From positions 1 through 23,296 of the forward strand of contig CAJMQT010000016.1 of the NCBI GenBank assembly GCA_905215655.1: DNA of 23,296 nt, written 5' to 3'. The translations under genes were made by a program, and so were the position numbers. Source of the DNA: an uncultured bacterium. GTDB taxonomy: Bacteria > Bacteroidota > Bacteroidia > Bacteroidales > Bacteroidaceae. Below the pieces are notes generated by a model. It was not told the DNA's origin and searched no databases. It was given only the letters and a program-made list of their open reading frames with translations. Within the stretch, counting starts at the first letter, position 1. Each line of letters begins with the position of its first letter. Positions 13,920-22,297 of the stretch are shown here, in pieces.

Positions 13920-16433
13920 ATGAAAACATGGAGACAATACCTGCCGGACGTGCTGGCAGTAATACTTTTTGCGGTCATTTCTTTCGCTTACTTCTTCCCT
14001 GCCGACATTGAAGGCAAGATACTTTTCCGCCACGACGCGGCGGCAGGAAAAGGCTTGGGACGCGAGATTGCGGAGCATAAACAGGCAACGGGAGAGGTAA
14101 CACGATGGATGAACTCTACGTTCAGCGGCATGCCTACCTATCAGACGGCGCCCGAATATACAAGCACCGAGGGACTGGGAGCCGTCATCAAGGCTTATCA
14201 TCTGTTCCTGCCGGAAAACGTGTGGTACGTCTTCGCCTACCTGCTCGGTTTCTACATCCTGCTCAGGGCGTTCGATTTCAGACAGTCGCTGGCGGCGCTC
14301 GGCTCGGTGATATGGGCTTTCTCGAGCTACTTCTTCATAATAATCGCCGCCGGACATATATGGAAGGTGATGGCGCTGGCTTACCTGCCGCCGATGATAG
14401 CGGGCATAGTGCTCGCCTATCGGGGCAAATATCTGTGGGGACTGCTGGTCACCGCCGTCTTCACGGCTTTCGAGATAAACGCCAACCACGTCCAGATGAC
14501 TTATTACTTCCTGTTCGTAATTCTCTTTATGGTGATAGCTTACCTCGTCGAAGCTGTCAGGGAGAAACAGCTGAAACGGTTTTTCCATGCCACGGCGGTG
14601 TGCGCCGCGGGCGCGTTGATAGGCGTCGCGCTCAACCTCAGCTCGCTTTACCACACGTGGGAGTACGGTCAGGAGTCGATGAGAGGCAAGAGCGAACTCG
14701 TCAAGAAGGCGTCGGCAAACCAGACGGCAAGCGGTCTTGAACGCGATTATATCACTCAATGGAGCTATGGAATAGACGAGACGTGGACGCTGCTCGTGCC
14801 CAACACAAAGGGCGGAGCGTCCGTTCCGCTCGCCATGAACCCTACGGCGATGGCGCATGCCGACAACAATTTCATCGACATTTACCAGCAGTTGGGACAG
14901 TATTGGGGCGAGCAGCCCGGCACAAGCGGTCCCGTTTACGTCGGCGCTTTCGTGCTTATGCTGTTCATCCTCGGACTCTTCATCGTCAAAGGTCCCATGA
15001 AGTGGGCTTTGCTTGCAGCCACGGTGCTGTCCGTCCTGCTGTCGTGGGGCAGGAATTTCATGCCCTTCACCGACTTCTTCCTTGACTACATACCGATGTA
15101 TTCAAAGTTCCGCACGGTGGCGTCGATACTCGTCATCGCCGAGTTTACTATCCCGCTGCTCGCCATGCTGGCGCTGAAAAAGATTGTGGAGGAGCCGGGC
15201 TGCCTGACAAGAAACATGAAGGCTGTCTATGCCGCCTTTGCACTTACGGGCGGAGTGGCGCTGCTGTTCGCGCTTATGCCTACGCTCTTCTTCTCCGACT
15301 TCGTGTCTTCAAGCGAGCTGAGGGCATTACAGCAGATACCGGCGGAATATCTCTCGCCGCTGCTCGCCAACCTTAAAGAGATGCGTGTGGCGATGTTCAC
15401 CGCCGACTGTTGGCGCTCGTTTTTCATTATATTAATAGGTACGCTGTGCCTGCTGCTGTTCAAAGCCCGGAAACTTAGTGCCCCGCAGATGGTCGGCGCG
15501 CTGATTGTGCTCTGCCTGATAGACATGTGGCAGGTGAACAAACGTTACCTCAACAACGACATGTTCGTGAACAAGAGCGTGCGGGAGCAGCCCGTCGAAA
15601 TGACCGAGACGGACAAACTGATACTTCAAGACAAGACCGACTTCGGCAATTTCCGCGTGCTCAACCTCGCGTCAAACACATTCAACGAGAACGAGACGTC
15701 GTATTATCATAACAGCATAGGCGGCTATCACGCGGCGAAACTGCGCCGCTATCAGGACATGATCGACGCTTTCATCGCGCCGGAGATGCAGAAGCTGATG
15801 CCCGCCGTGGCACAGGCAGGCGGCGACATGACAAAAGTCAGCGGCGACAGCATATTCCCCGTGCTCAACATGCTTAACGCACGCTACTTCATATTGCCGC
15901 TGCAAAGCGGTCAGACCGTACCCGTGAAAAATCCGTACGTCTACGGCAACGCATGGTTCGTCGACAAGATAACATACGTCGACAATGCCAACGAAGAGAT
16001 AGGGACCGTCGGCAAGATCAATCTCCGCCACGAAGCGGTGGCTGACAAGAAGTTCAGGGACTGTCTGAAAGACGCCGCCGTACAGGACAACGAGTCGGTT
16101 GTGAAGCTCACCTCATACTCTTCCAACACGCTGAAATACGACGTAAGCTCCGACAAAGGCGGCGTGGTGGTATTTTCGGAGATATATTATCCGGGATGGA
16201 AGGCTGTCGTCGACGGCAAGGAGGCAAAGCTCGGACGCGTCAATTACATACTGCGCGCGCTTAACGTCGCACCCGGAAAGCATGAGATAGAACTGACCTT
16301 CAAGCCCGAAACGGTGAAGGCGACCGAGACGGTGGCATACATTGCTTACGCAATTCTTGTCCTCGTGATAATCCTTATGGTCTACATCGAGATCAAGAAG
16401 AAAAGAGGTCAATATATTAAAGTTGCGGATTAA
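13920..16433 (+). CDS. YfhO family polytopic membrane protein
   Basis: The 837-residue protein has about a dozen membrane helices in the first 560 residues, starting at residue 7, and a final helix near 805-830 followed by the basic tail KKKRGQ. Between them, about 565-800, lies an extracytoplasmic domain rich in beta strands, ending in the typical YYPGWKAVVDGKEA segment. This is the YfhO family architecture, related in layout to GT-C glycosyltransferases; in Firmicutes, homologues act in glycosylation of cell-surface polymers. Here the same role is inferred from the downstream fkp gene, 25 nt away. Substrate and lipid carrier are unknown. The start at 13920 follows a strong tandem promoter. 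Confidence 0.88.
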   Translation: MKTWRQYLPDVLAVILFAVISFAYFFPADIEGKILFRHDAAAGKGLGREIAEHKQATGEVTRWMNSTFSGMPTYQTAPEYTSTEGLGAVIKAYHLFLPENVWYVFAYLLGFYILLRAFDFRQSLAALGSVIWAFSSYFFIIIAAGHIWKVMALAYLPPMIAGIVLAYRGKYLWGLLVTAVFTAFEINANHVQMTYYFLFVILFMVIAYLVEAVREKQLKRFFHATAVCAAGALIGVALNLSSLYHTWEYGQESMRGKSELVKKASANQTASGLERDYITQWSYGIDETWTLLVPNTKGGASVPLAMNPTAMAHADNNFIDIYQQLGQYWGEQPGTSGPVYVGAFVLMLFILGLFIVKGPMKWALLAATVLSVLLSWGRNFMPFTDFFLDYIPMYSKFRTVASILVIAEFTIPLLAMLALKKIVEEPGCLTRNMKAVYAAFALTGGVALLFALMPTLFFSDFVSSSELRALQQIPAEYLSPLLANLKEMRVAMFTADCWRSFFIILIGTLCLLLFKARKLSAPQMVGALIVLCLIDMWQVNKRYLNNDMFVNKSVREQPVEMTETDKLILQDKTDFGNFRVLNLASNTFNENETSYYHNSIGGYHAAKLRRYQDMIDAFIAPEMQKLMPAVAQAGGDMTKVSGDSIFPVLNMLNARYFILPLQSGQTVPVKNPYVYGNAWFVDKITYVDNANEEIGTVGKINLRHEAVADKKFRDCLKDAAVQDNESVVKLTSYSSNTLKYDVSSDKGGVVVFSEIYYPGWKAVVDGKEAKLGRVNYILRALNVAPGKHEIELTFKPETVKATETVAYIAYAILVLVIILMVYIEIKKKRGQYIKVAD

Positions 16434-16440
16434 AACAAAT

Positions 16441-16448
16441 AAAGGAGG
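16441..16448 (+). promoter_or_regulatory. Canonical Shine-Dalgarno before fkp
   Basis: AAAGGAGG lies 10 nt before the ATG at 16459. Perfect Shine-Dalgarno sequences are uncommon in Bacteroidota, and this one decides the fkp start over the in-frame ATG at 16423, which lies inside the end of the YfhO gene. Confidence 0.7.
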
Positions 16449-16458
16449 AAAAAGAGCA

Positions 16459-19299
16459 ATGAAAAAATTACTTTCGTTACCGCCGAATCTTGTAAATTGT
16501 TTTCACGAAGTGACCGAACTGGGTCGCGACGAGTGGTATTGCACCAACGATCCGATTGACCGGAAGCTCGGTTCGGGAGGCGGTTCAACATGGCTGTTGG
16601 AGTCATGTTACAGAGAGAAAGCCGGCGAACGGACATTTGACGAGTGGCTCCGTGCCGACCGGCGGCTGCTCCTTCATGCCGGCGGACAGAGCCGGCGACT
16701 GCCCGCCTACGCACCGTCGGGCAAGGTGCTGACGCCCGTTCCCGTGTTCAGATGGGAGCGCGGACAGAAGCTCTCGCAAAATCTGCTGTCGTTGCAGATA
16801 CCCCTTTACGAGCGCATAATGAACCAAGCGCCCGAAAACATACATACGATGATTGTCAGCGGAGACGTCTACATACGCTCGACGCAGCCCTTACAGAGGA
16901 TACCTGACGCCGATGTAATCTGTTACGGACTGTGGCTGGGACCGGAGATAGCGAAAGATCACGGCGTGTTTGTCTCACGCAAAGACTCTCCCTCGACGTT
17001 GAAGTGCATGATGCAAAAGCCGTCCGTGAGCACGCTCGGCATGCTCCTGAAAGACCACTTCTACCTTACTGACATAGGAATATGGCTCCTCAGCGACAAG
17101 GCGGTGCGCCTGCTGATGGAGCGTTCAAAGGCTAACGGCGAGCTGAAGAACTACGATCTCTACTCCGAATTCGGCTGCGCGTTCGGCACGGAACCGTCAA
17201 TCATCGACGCGGAGCTTAACGATTTGAAGGTGGCGGTGCTCCCGCTGCCCGGCGGAGAGTTCTATCACTTCGGCACAAGCCATGAACTCCTGTCGTCAAC
17301 GCTGGCAATTCAGAACCTCGTCAACGACCAACGCGAAATCATGCACAACTCTCTGAAACCGCATCCGGCTATGTTCGTGCAGAACGCTGACGTAAAAACG
17401 GCAATCACGGAGGCAAACCGGAACCTTTGGATTGAGAACAGTTTTGTGCCCCGCACGTGGTCTCTGGCGCACGAGAACATCATAACCGGCGTGCCGGAAA
17501 ACGACTGGACAATCGCTCTGAAACCCGGGATGTGCGTCGACATCGTGCCCACCGGCGAGTCGGAATGGGTGGTAAGACCTTACGGATACAACGATATGTT
17601 CCGCGGAAAGCTCTCCGACGAGAGCGTGATGTACCTCGGACGACCCTTCAAGGAGTGGGCGGCGGAGCGCGGAATAGACATCGAAGGCATTGACGGAAAC
17701 CAAGACTTGCAGTCGGCACGCATATTCCCGGCAGCCGAAAGCACGCATGACGCGGGCTTGTTGCTGCGCTGGATGCTCTCCGAACCTGACCTTTCAGAGG
17801 GCAGGGAGCTGTGGATGAACGCACGGAAACTCAGCGCCGACAACATATCGAACGAAGCCGACCTTGTAAGACTGTGCATTCAGAGGAACGAACTGCGTGC
17901 CGCTAACTGGTCGGCGCTTGCCAAAAACCATGAGCACAGCGTCTTTTATCAGGTCGATCTGGAAGATGCGGCGAGAGATTTTGCCAAATACAACATCCCG
18001 GAACCTGCCGCGTTAAGCGACGACGCGCCGCTGTTGAAGCGCATCCACGACAGTATGTTCCGCTCGGAACTTGCCAGAAACAAGGGCGAAGAGCACATCG
18101 CGTATGAGGATAAGGCGTTCGCGCTGCTCAGAGACGGGCTGACCCGTCAGGCACTTGCCGAGAAACAACAGCCGCGAATGTCGGTTTACAGCGACCAGAT
18201 AGTGTGGGGACGCAGTCCCGTACGCATCGACATAGCCGGCGGATGGACCGATACGCCGCCTTACTGCCTTATGGAAGGCGGCAGCGTGGTTAACCTCGCG
18301 ATAGAGCTTAACGGGCAACCGCCGCTGCAAACGTACATCCGTCCGTGTAAAGAACCTCACATCGTGCTGCGCAGCATCGACCTCGGAGCGATGGAAACGG
18401 TAAGCACCTACGAGCAGCTTGCTGACCTGCGCCACGTGGGAAGCCCGTTCTCGATACCCAAGGCGGCGCTTGTGCTGGCAGGATTTCTGCCCGGATATTG
18501 CGCCGAAAAGCACCCGTCGCTCGCCGAACAGCTGCAATCGTTCGGCTGCGGCATTGAGATCACGCTGCTCTCTGCCATCCCGGCAGGCAGCGGATTGGGC
18601 ACAAGCAGCATGCTGGCGGCAACCGTTTTGGGAGCGTTGAACGACTTCTGCGGCTTGGCTTGGGACAAAAACGAGATTGGCAGACGTACACTCGTACTCG
18701 AACAGCTGCTCACCACGGGCGGCGGATGGCAGGACCAGTTCGGCGGAATACTGCAAGGCGTGAAACTGTTGCAGACGGGACGCGGATTTGAACAAAGCCC
18801 GACGGTGCGCTGGTTGCCGTCAGACGTATTCACACAGCCCGAATACAGGGCGTGCCACCTGCTGTATTACACGGGCATAACCCGCACGGCAAAGAACATT
18901 CTGTCGGAAATCGTGCGACGTATGTTCCTCAATCAGAGCGACGAACTGAGCCGTCTGCGCGACATGAAGCAGCATTCTCTCGACATGTACGAGACCATTC
19001 AGCGTGCCGACTTTGAGCGGATGGGTCGCCTTGTGCGCAAGACGTGGGAGCAAAATCAGGCTATCGACAGCGGCACCAACCCCGAGAGCGTCGCAAAAAT
19101 CGTTGCCCTCATCGACGATCTGTGCCTCGGTTACAAGCTGGCTGGCGCCGGCGGAGGCGGCTATCTCTACATGGTTGCGAAAGATCCGGACGCCGCCGCA
19201 CGCATAAAACAGATACTGAACAACAATCGTCCGAACGCCAACGCGCGCTTTGTCGACATGTCCGTAAGCATGAAAGGCTTGCAGGTGAGCAGAAGTTAA
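16459..19299 (+). CDS. fkp: Bifunctional L-fucokinase/L-fucose-1-phosphate guanylyltransferase
   Basis: Fkp converts free L-fucose to fucose-1-phosphate and then to GDP-fucose, letting gut and oral Bacteroidales decorate capsule and glycoproteins with salvaged fucose. The 946-residue length matches the roughly 950 residues of the characterised Bacteroides enzyme. The N-terminal pyrophosphorylase half has LGSGGGSTWLLE and GGQSRRLPAYAPSGK (75-89). The C-terminal GHMP kinase half has VRIDIAGGWTDTPPY from V588, the ATP loop AIPAGSGLGTSS (706-717) and LAGAGGGGY (894-902). Both active sites look intact. The start at 16459 gives the family N-terminus MKKLLSLPPNLV. It lies 25 nt after the YfhO gene and 3 nt before the GSCFA gene, so an operon is likely. 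Confidence 0.96.
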   Translation: MKKLLSLPPNLVNCFHEVTELGRDEWYCTNDPIDRKLGSGGGSTWLLESCYREKAGERTFDEWLRADRRLLLHAGGQSRRLPAYAPSGKVLTPVPVFRWERGQKLSQNLLSLQIPLYERIMNQAPENIHTMIVSGDVYIRSTQPLQRIPDADVICYGLWLGPEIAKDHGVFVSRKDSPSTLKCMMQKPSVSTLGMLLKDHFYLTDIGIWLLSDKAVRLLMERSKANGELKNYDLYSEFGCAFGTEPSIIDAELNDLKVAVLPLPGGEFYHFGTSHELLSSTLAIQNLVNDQREIMHNSLKPHPAMFVQNADVKTAITEANRNLWIENSFVPRTWSLAHENIITGVPENDWTIALKPGMCVDIVPTGESEWVVRPYGYNDMFRGKLSDESVMYLGRPFKEWAAERGIDIEGIDGNQDLQSARIFPAAESTHDAGLLLRWMLSEPDLSEGRELWMNARKLSADNISNEADLVRLCIQRNELRAANWSALAKNHEHSVFYQVDLEDAARDFAKYNIPEPAALSDDAPLLKRIHDSMFRSELARNKGEEHIAYEDKAFALLRDGLTRQALAEKQQPRMSVYSDQIVWGRSPVRIDIAGGWTDTPPYCLMEGGSVVNLAIELNGQPPLQTYIRPCKEPHIVLRSIDLGAMETVSTYEQLADLRHVGSPFSIPKAALVLAGFLPGYCAEKHPSLAEQLQSFGCGIEITLLSAIPAGSGLGTSSMLAATVLGALNDFCGLAWDKNEIGRRTLVLEQLLTTGGGWQDQFGGILQGVKLLQTGRGFEQSPTVRWLPSDVFTQPEYRACHLLYYTGITRTAKNILSEIVRRMFLNQSDELSRLRDMKQHSLDMYETIQRADFERMGRLVRKTWEQNQAIDSGTNPESVAKIVALIDDLCLGYKLAGAGGGGYLYMVAKDPDAAARIKQILNNNRPNANARFVDMSVSMKGLQVSRS

Positions 19300-19302
19300 C
19301 CA

Positions 19303-20106
19303 ATGGAATTTCGCACGAAAGTAAATATCGACAAACCCGGTTTCGAGATACAGCCGTTGGAGAGAATGCTGTTTATCGGCTCATGCTTTGCCGACAATAT
19401 CGGCAAACGCTTCATGGAGGAGAAGTTCAGGGCGACGGTTAACCCCTATGGGGTGATGTATAACCCTGCAAGCATTCTCCATACGATAAGCAGGACGCAG
19501 GAGACGCCGCGCGTGGCGGTGCTCACGCTCGGCACGAACCACGTTTACATACTTAACGAAACGGGCGAGATTGTCGACAACTGTGCCAAGCGTCCGCAGC
19601 GGCTCTTCACCGAACGCGAGCTGAGCGTCAAGGAGTGTGCCGACTATCTGTCAGAGGCGGTGGAGCTATTGAAAGCAAGATGCGCCGGGGTGAAGGTCAT
19701 CCTGACCGTCAGTCCGATACGTTACGCCAAGTACGGATACCACGGCAGCGCGCTGTCGAAGGCTGTCCTGCTGCTCGCCGCCGACAAGCTGGCGAAGGAA
19801 CAGCCCGAGACGGTGACATATTTTCCGGCTTACGAGATTGTCAACGACGAGCTGCGCGACTACCGTTTCTACGCTCCCGACATGCTGCACCCGTCCGCCC
19901 AAGCCGTGGAATACATCTATGAGCGGTTTGCCGAGACGTTTTTCTCGGCACAGACAAGACGTTTTCTTGAAGAGTGGCGCCCCGTGAAAGAGGCTCTCGC
20001 CCACCGTCCGTTCAATCCGGAGTCGGCTGAATACAAGGCGTTTATGGAGCGGACGATGCAAAAGGCTCAACTTCTTGCAGAGAAATATCCCGGCTTTGAG
20101 ATATAA
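19303..20106 (+). CDS. GSCFA domain protein (SGNH hydrolase-like)
   Basis: The 267-residue protein carries the family-naming motif GSCFAD (residues 26-31). Its arrangement resembles SGNH/GDSL esterases: S27 as possible nucleophile, G77-T78-N79-H80 as a possible oxyanion segment, and D193-x-x-H196-P as the usual Asp-His pair near the C-terminus. No signal peptide or membrane helix is evident, so it is probably cytoplasmic. The function of the family is not established. It starts 3 nt after the fkp stop and ends before a terminator, so it is the last gene of the YfhO-fkp unit. A role as an acyl-esterase or acyltransferase on glycan precursors is a guess from this context. Confidence 0.88.
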   Translation: MEFRTKVNIDKPGFEIQPLERMLFIGSCFADNIGKRFMEEKFRATVNPYGVMYNPASILHTISRTQETPRVAVLTLGTNHVYILNETGEIVDNCAKRPQRLFTERELSVKECADYLSEAVELLKARCAGVKVILTVSPIRYAKYGYHGSALSKAVLLLAADKLAKEQPETVTYFPAYEIVNDELRDYRFYAPDMLHPSAQAVEYIYERFAETFFSAQTRRFLEEWRPVKEALAHRPFNPESAEYKAFMERTMQKAQLLAEKYPGFEI

Positions 20107-20171
20107 CATGGCTGTTTCCTGATAATCAGAGGCGTAACATCGAGCTTTTAAAACACCTATGATAAAAACGA

Positions 20172-20201
20172 AAGAGAGCGGGTCTTGCGACTCGCTCTCT
20201 T
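20172..20201. terminator. Bidirectional terminator between GSCFA gene and ferredoxin
   Basis: AGAGAGCGGGTC (20173-20184) pairs with GACTCGCTCTCT (20189-20200) around the loop TTGC, with one G-T pair; an A-T pair extends the stem at each end. T-rich sequence follows on the plus strand, and a stretch with five T in a row follows on the minus strand. It should end both converging transcripts. Confidence 0.8.
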
Positions 20202-20230
20202 GTTAATTTCCAAATAACTCCTTATTGATA

Positions 20231-20398
20231 TTAAGGAAGGCTGATTGCCTCTGACGGACAAACATCAGCACATGTGCCGCACTCTGTGCATGCTTCGGGG
20301 TCAATAGAATACTTTTCGCCCTCAGAGATTGCTCCAGACGGACATTCGTCGATACAAGTACCGCAAGCGATACAATCGTCACCAATTACGTAAGCCAT
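20231..20398 (-). CDS. 2[4Fe-4S] ferredoxin
   Basis: This 55-residue cytosolic electron carrier has two CxxCxxCxxxCP motifs: C9, C12, C15, C19 and C37, C40, C43, C47. Each cluster uses three cysteines from one motif and the last from the other, as in clostridial ferredoxins. The two halves are clear internal repeats. It should pass low-potential electrons between enzymes such as pyruvate:ferredoxin oxidoreductase, fitting an anaerobe. The ATG at 20398 gives the family start MAYVI. It is a single-gene unit with a promoter at 20451-20458, an inverted repeat upstream and a shared terminator downstream. Confidence 0.97.
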   Translation of the reverse strand: MAYVIGDDCIACGTCIDECPSGAISEGEKYSIDPEACTECGTCADVCPSEAISLP

Positions 20399-20450
20399 GA
20401 TTAAAATTTTATTTAGTTAATAATGTTTTTGTACCAATTCTCGTACAATG

Positions 20451-20458
20451 CAAAGGTA
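20451..20458 (-). promoter_or_regulatory. -7 box of the ferredoxin gene
   Basis: On the minus strand this reads TACCTTTG, a perfect TAnnTTTG match, giving a leader of about 46 nt. Confidence 0.65.
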
Positions 20459-20471
20459 ATATATTTATTTT

Positions 20472-20493
20472 AAATACCTATTTTCAGGTATTT
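20472..20493. promoter_or_regulatory. Perfect 8-bp inverted repeat at the ferredoxin promoter
   Basis: AAATACCT and AGGTATTT (20472-20479 and 20486-20493) are perfect inverted arms around a 6-nt loop. They span about -20 to -41 relative to the -7 box side of the ferredoxin promoter, a position suited to a dimeric regulator. The regulator is unknown. Confidence 0.5.
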
Positions 20494-20522
20494 GCTTTTG
20501 CTTTATTTAACAAATACGGGCG

Positions 20523-21266
20523 TTATTCAAAGTAAAACGACAGCACAATCATCTTGCTGTGAGCCTCGTTTACCGACTTTGCGTACATCAGCTTGTTCTT
20601 GTCGCGCAGTCGGTCGGCGTGCTTTGCGTCGAGGCTGTTTATCAGACTGTAACAGAATTTCAGTTCGGGGCGCAGCTTGAAGAACGGCAGATAGAAGTCG
20701 CAACCTAATCCTACTTCGGCGAAGACGTCGTATTTTTTCAGCTTGACGTAGTCGTTGTCCTTGCCCGAAAGGTTGATCATGGGCGTCACTCCCGCCATTA
20801 CGTAAGGGCGGACGTTGTTCAACCGTTGTGCGCTGAATATCAAGTCGAAAGCCGATGCGATGTATATTGTCTTCAAGTCCTGCCCTTCCGTTATCGGCTC
20901 TCCGTCGCTCATCTTGTCCGTGTGGTTGATGAACGTAAGGTGTCGGTTGCCGAAATAGAGCGTCGGGGCCATGCGGAAGGCGAAGTTGTTGCCCAATCGT
21001 GCCTCGCCGAGCACACCGACGTTGAAGCCCATGTCCCAGCGGTCTTGGTCGCAAGTGACAAGTTTTTCGCTTGCCACGCCGTCTTCTCCCGTTATCATCT
21101 GCGGTCCTACGTTGTTCAATTCGAGGTCTTGGGCGTGCATTCCGACAATTATTCCGAAGTGGAACGGTCGCAAATCGGTGTACGGACGGTTCTGTACGTG
21201 GTTTGTCTGGGCGCCGACATTCAGCGCGGAGACTATTGCGATTATTATGGAAAACAGTTTTTTCAT
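20523..21266 (-). CDS. PorT-like outer-membrane beta-barrel protein
   Basis: The 247-residue protein starts with a signal peptide (MKKLFSIIIAIVSALNVGAQ), followed by NRPYTDLRPFHFGIIVG and alternating strands ending in IVLSFYFE, a C-terminal aromatic beta-signal. This layout matches PorT/SprT-type outer-membrane beta-barrels; PorT is a component of the type IX secretion system in Porphyromonas. The assignment to PorT proper, rather than to a general OmpA-like barrel, rests on the N-terminal segment and on size, and is moderate. No other type IX secretion gene is visible. The start was moved from an upstream in-frame ATG at 21461 because those 65 codons are translated 8-bp repeats with no protein similarity. 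Confidence 0.7.
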   Translation of the reverse strand: MKKLFSIIIAIVSALNVGAQTNHVQNRPYTDLRPFHFGIIVGMHAQDLELNNVGPQMITGEDGVASEKLVTCDQDRWDMGFNVGVLGEARLGNNFAFRMAPTLYFGNRHLTFINHTDKMSDGEPITEGQDLKTIYIASAFDLIFSAQRLNNVRPYVMAGVTPMINLSGKDNDYVKLKKYDVFAEVGLGCDFYLPFFKLRPELKFCYSLINSLDAKHADRLRDKNKLMYAKSVNEAHSKMIVLSFYFE

Positions 21267-21317
21267 TATGGTTATAACGCTTTTTCTTCCGTAATATTTT
21301 ATTGCCTGGGGAATTAA

Positions 21318-21414
21318 ATATGGGAGTATAGGAGTACAGAAGTTCAGGAGTACAGACAAATGCTTACAGGAGTGGAAGTTCAGAAGTACAGAAGTTCGGG
21401 AGTTCAGACGAATG
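21318..21414. repeat. Degenerate 8-bp-period repeat, GRAGTNCA type
   Basis: Two runs of octamers (GGAGTATA, GGAGTACA, GAAGTTCA, GGAGTACA; then GAAGTTCA, GAAGTACA, GAAGTTCG, GGAGTTCA) each end in GACAAATG or GACGAATG. They fill the gap between the metallophosphatase stop and the PorT-like start. The same motif and ending occur after recG. Confidence 0.8.
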
Positions 21415-21457
21415 TTTTTTGGTTGCCAGCTCCTGAACTGCTGTATTTTCAGGGCTT

Positions 21458-22297
21458 TCATTTACCGAAGTTCATGACGATCTTTCCCACGAAGATACCG
21501 TGTTTGCCGTTCTGGTCGTTGGGAACGGCTGTGCCGTCGAGGTTGTCCACGTGTTTAAGTGTCTTGAAATAAGAGTGCGAGTGACCGCCGAGCACGATGT
21601 CGATGTTTCTTGTCCGTGCCATCATTTCCGTGTCGTCAATGCCTCGGATGTCCCAACCGAGGTGCGAGAGGCATATCACCACGTCGCATCGCTCCTGCTC
21701 TTTAAGCTGTCGTGCCACGCGGTTGGCGGTCTCCACGGGGTCGTTATACTTCACGCCGACGCAGGTCTTGGCGCTCACCAGTCCGTCGAGTTTGGGCGAG
21801 ATGCCGAATATTCCGATTTTCAGACCGTTGCGGCTGAGGGTTATGTAAGGCTTTACGACACCTTCGAGCGCCGTGCCCGTGAAGTCGTAGTTGGCGCAGA
21901 CTATCGGGAATTTGGCTTTCTTGAAGATGCGCGCCATGTTCTCCACACCGAAGTCAAACTCATGGTTGCCAATCGTCGCGGCGTCATAGCCCATCATGTT
22001 CATCAGTTCCACCTCCACGTCGCCCTTGAAAAGGGTGTAATATGGCGAGCCTTGCGAGAAGTCGCCGCTGTCCAGCAGCAGCAAGTCGGGCTGCTTCTGG
22101 CGCTCTTGTCTCACCATCGCCGCACGCCGGAGGAAGCCTCCGCGCCCGGCAAGGAGCGTGTCGGCAAGATTGCTGTTCAGCGGCAGTATGCAGCTGTGGG
22201 TGTCGTTGGTGTGCAGTATCGTGAGCTGTTTTTTCTTCGCGGCGAGGCACGACGACGTAGCCGCGGCAATCATTATAATAAGTAACAGGCGTCTCAT
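21458..22297 (-). CDS. Metallophosphatase, catalytic half of a split 5'-nucleotidase
   Basis: The 279-residue protein corresponds to the N-terminal metal-dependent domain of UshA-like 5'-nucleotidases. Metal-site motifs are N31-D32-T33-H34, D76 and D79 in DSGDF, G110-N111-H112-E113, and GGHSHSYF near the C-terminus, all intact. An export signal with a possible lipobox cysteine at C17 (TSSC, a weak match) suggests a periplasmic or lipid-anchored enzyme that dephosphorylates nucleotides or similar esters. The usual substrate-specificity domain is missing here and is encoded by the upstream gene. The ATG at 22297 overlaps the TGA of that gene by ATGA, so translation is coupled. The 65-codon extension to 22492 is rejected because it lies antisense-free inside the upstream gene in another frame. 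Confidence 0.9.
   Translation of the reverse strand: MRRLLLIIMIAAATSSCLAAKKKQLTILHTNDTHSCILPLNSNLADTLLAGRGGFLRRAAMVRQERQKQPDLLLLDSGDFSQGSPYYTLFKGDVEVELMNMMGYDAATIGNHEFDFGVENMARIFKKAKFPIVCANYDFTGTALEGVVKPYITLSRNGLKIGIFGISPKLDGLVSAKTCVGVKYNDPVETANRVARQLKEQERCDVVICLSHLGWDIRGIDDTEMMARTRNIDIVLGGHSHSYFKTLKHVDNLDGTAVPNDQNGKHGIFVGKIVMNFGK

Noticed and set aside
13917..14858. 313-codon minus-strand open frame inside yfhO
   Set aside because: It is antisense to well-formed membrane helices of YfhO and has low-complexity Arg/His/Glu composition.
18013..18795. 260-codon minus-strand open frame inside fkp
   Set aside because: It is antisense to the GHMP kinase motifs of Fkp and unlike any protein family I know.
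21267..21461. 65-codon N-terminal extension of the PorT-like protein
   Set aside because: These codons translate the 8-bp repeat region; a clear signal peptide begins at the ATG at 21266.
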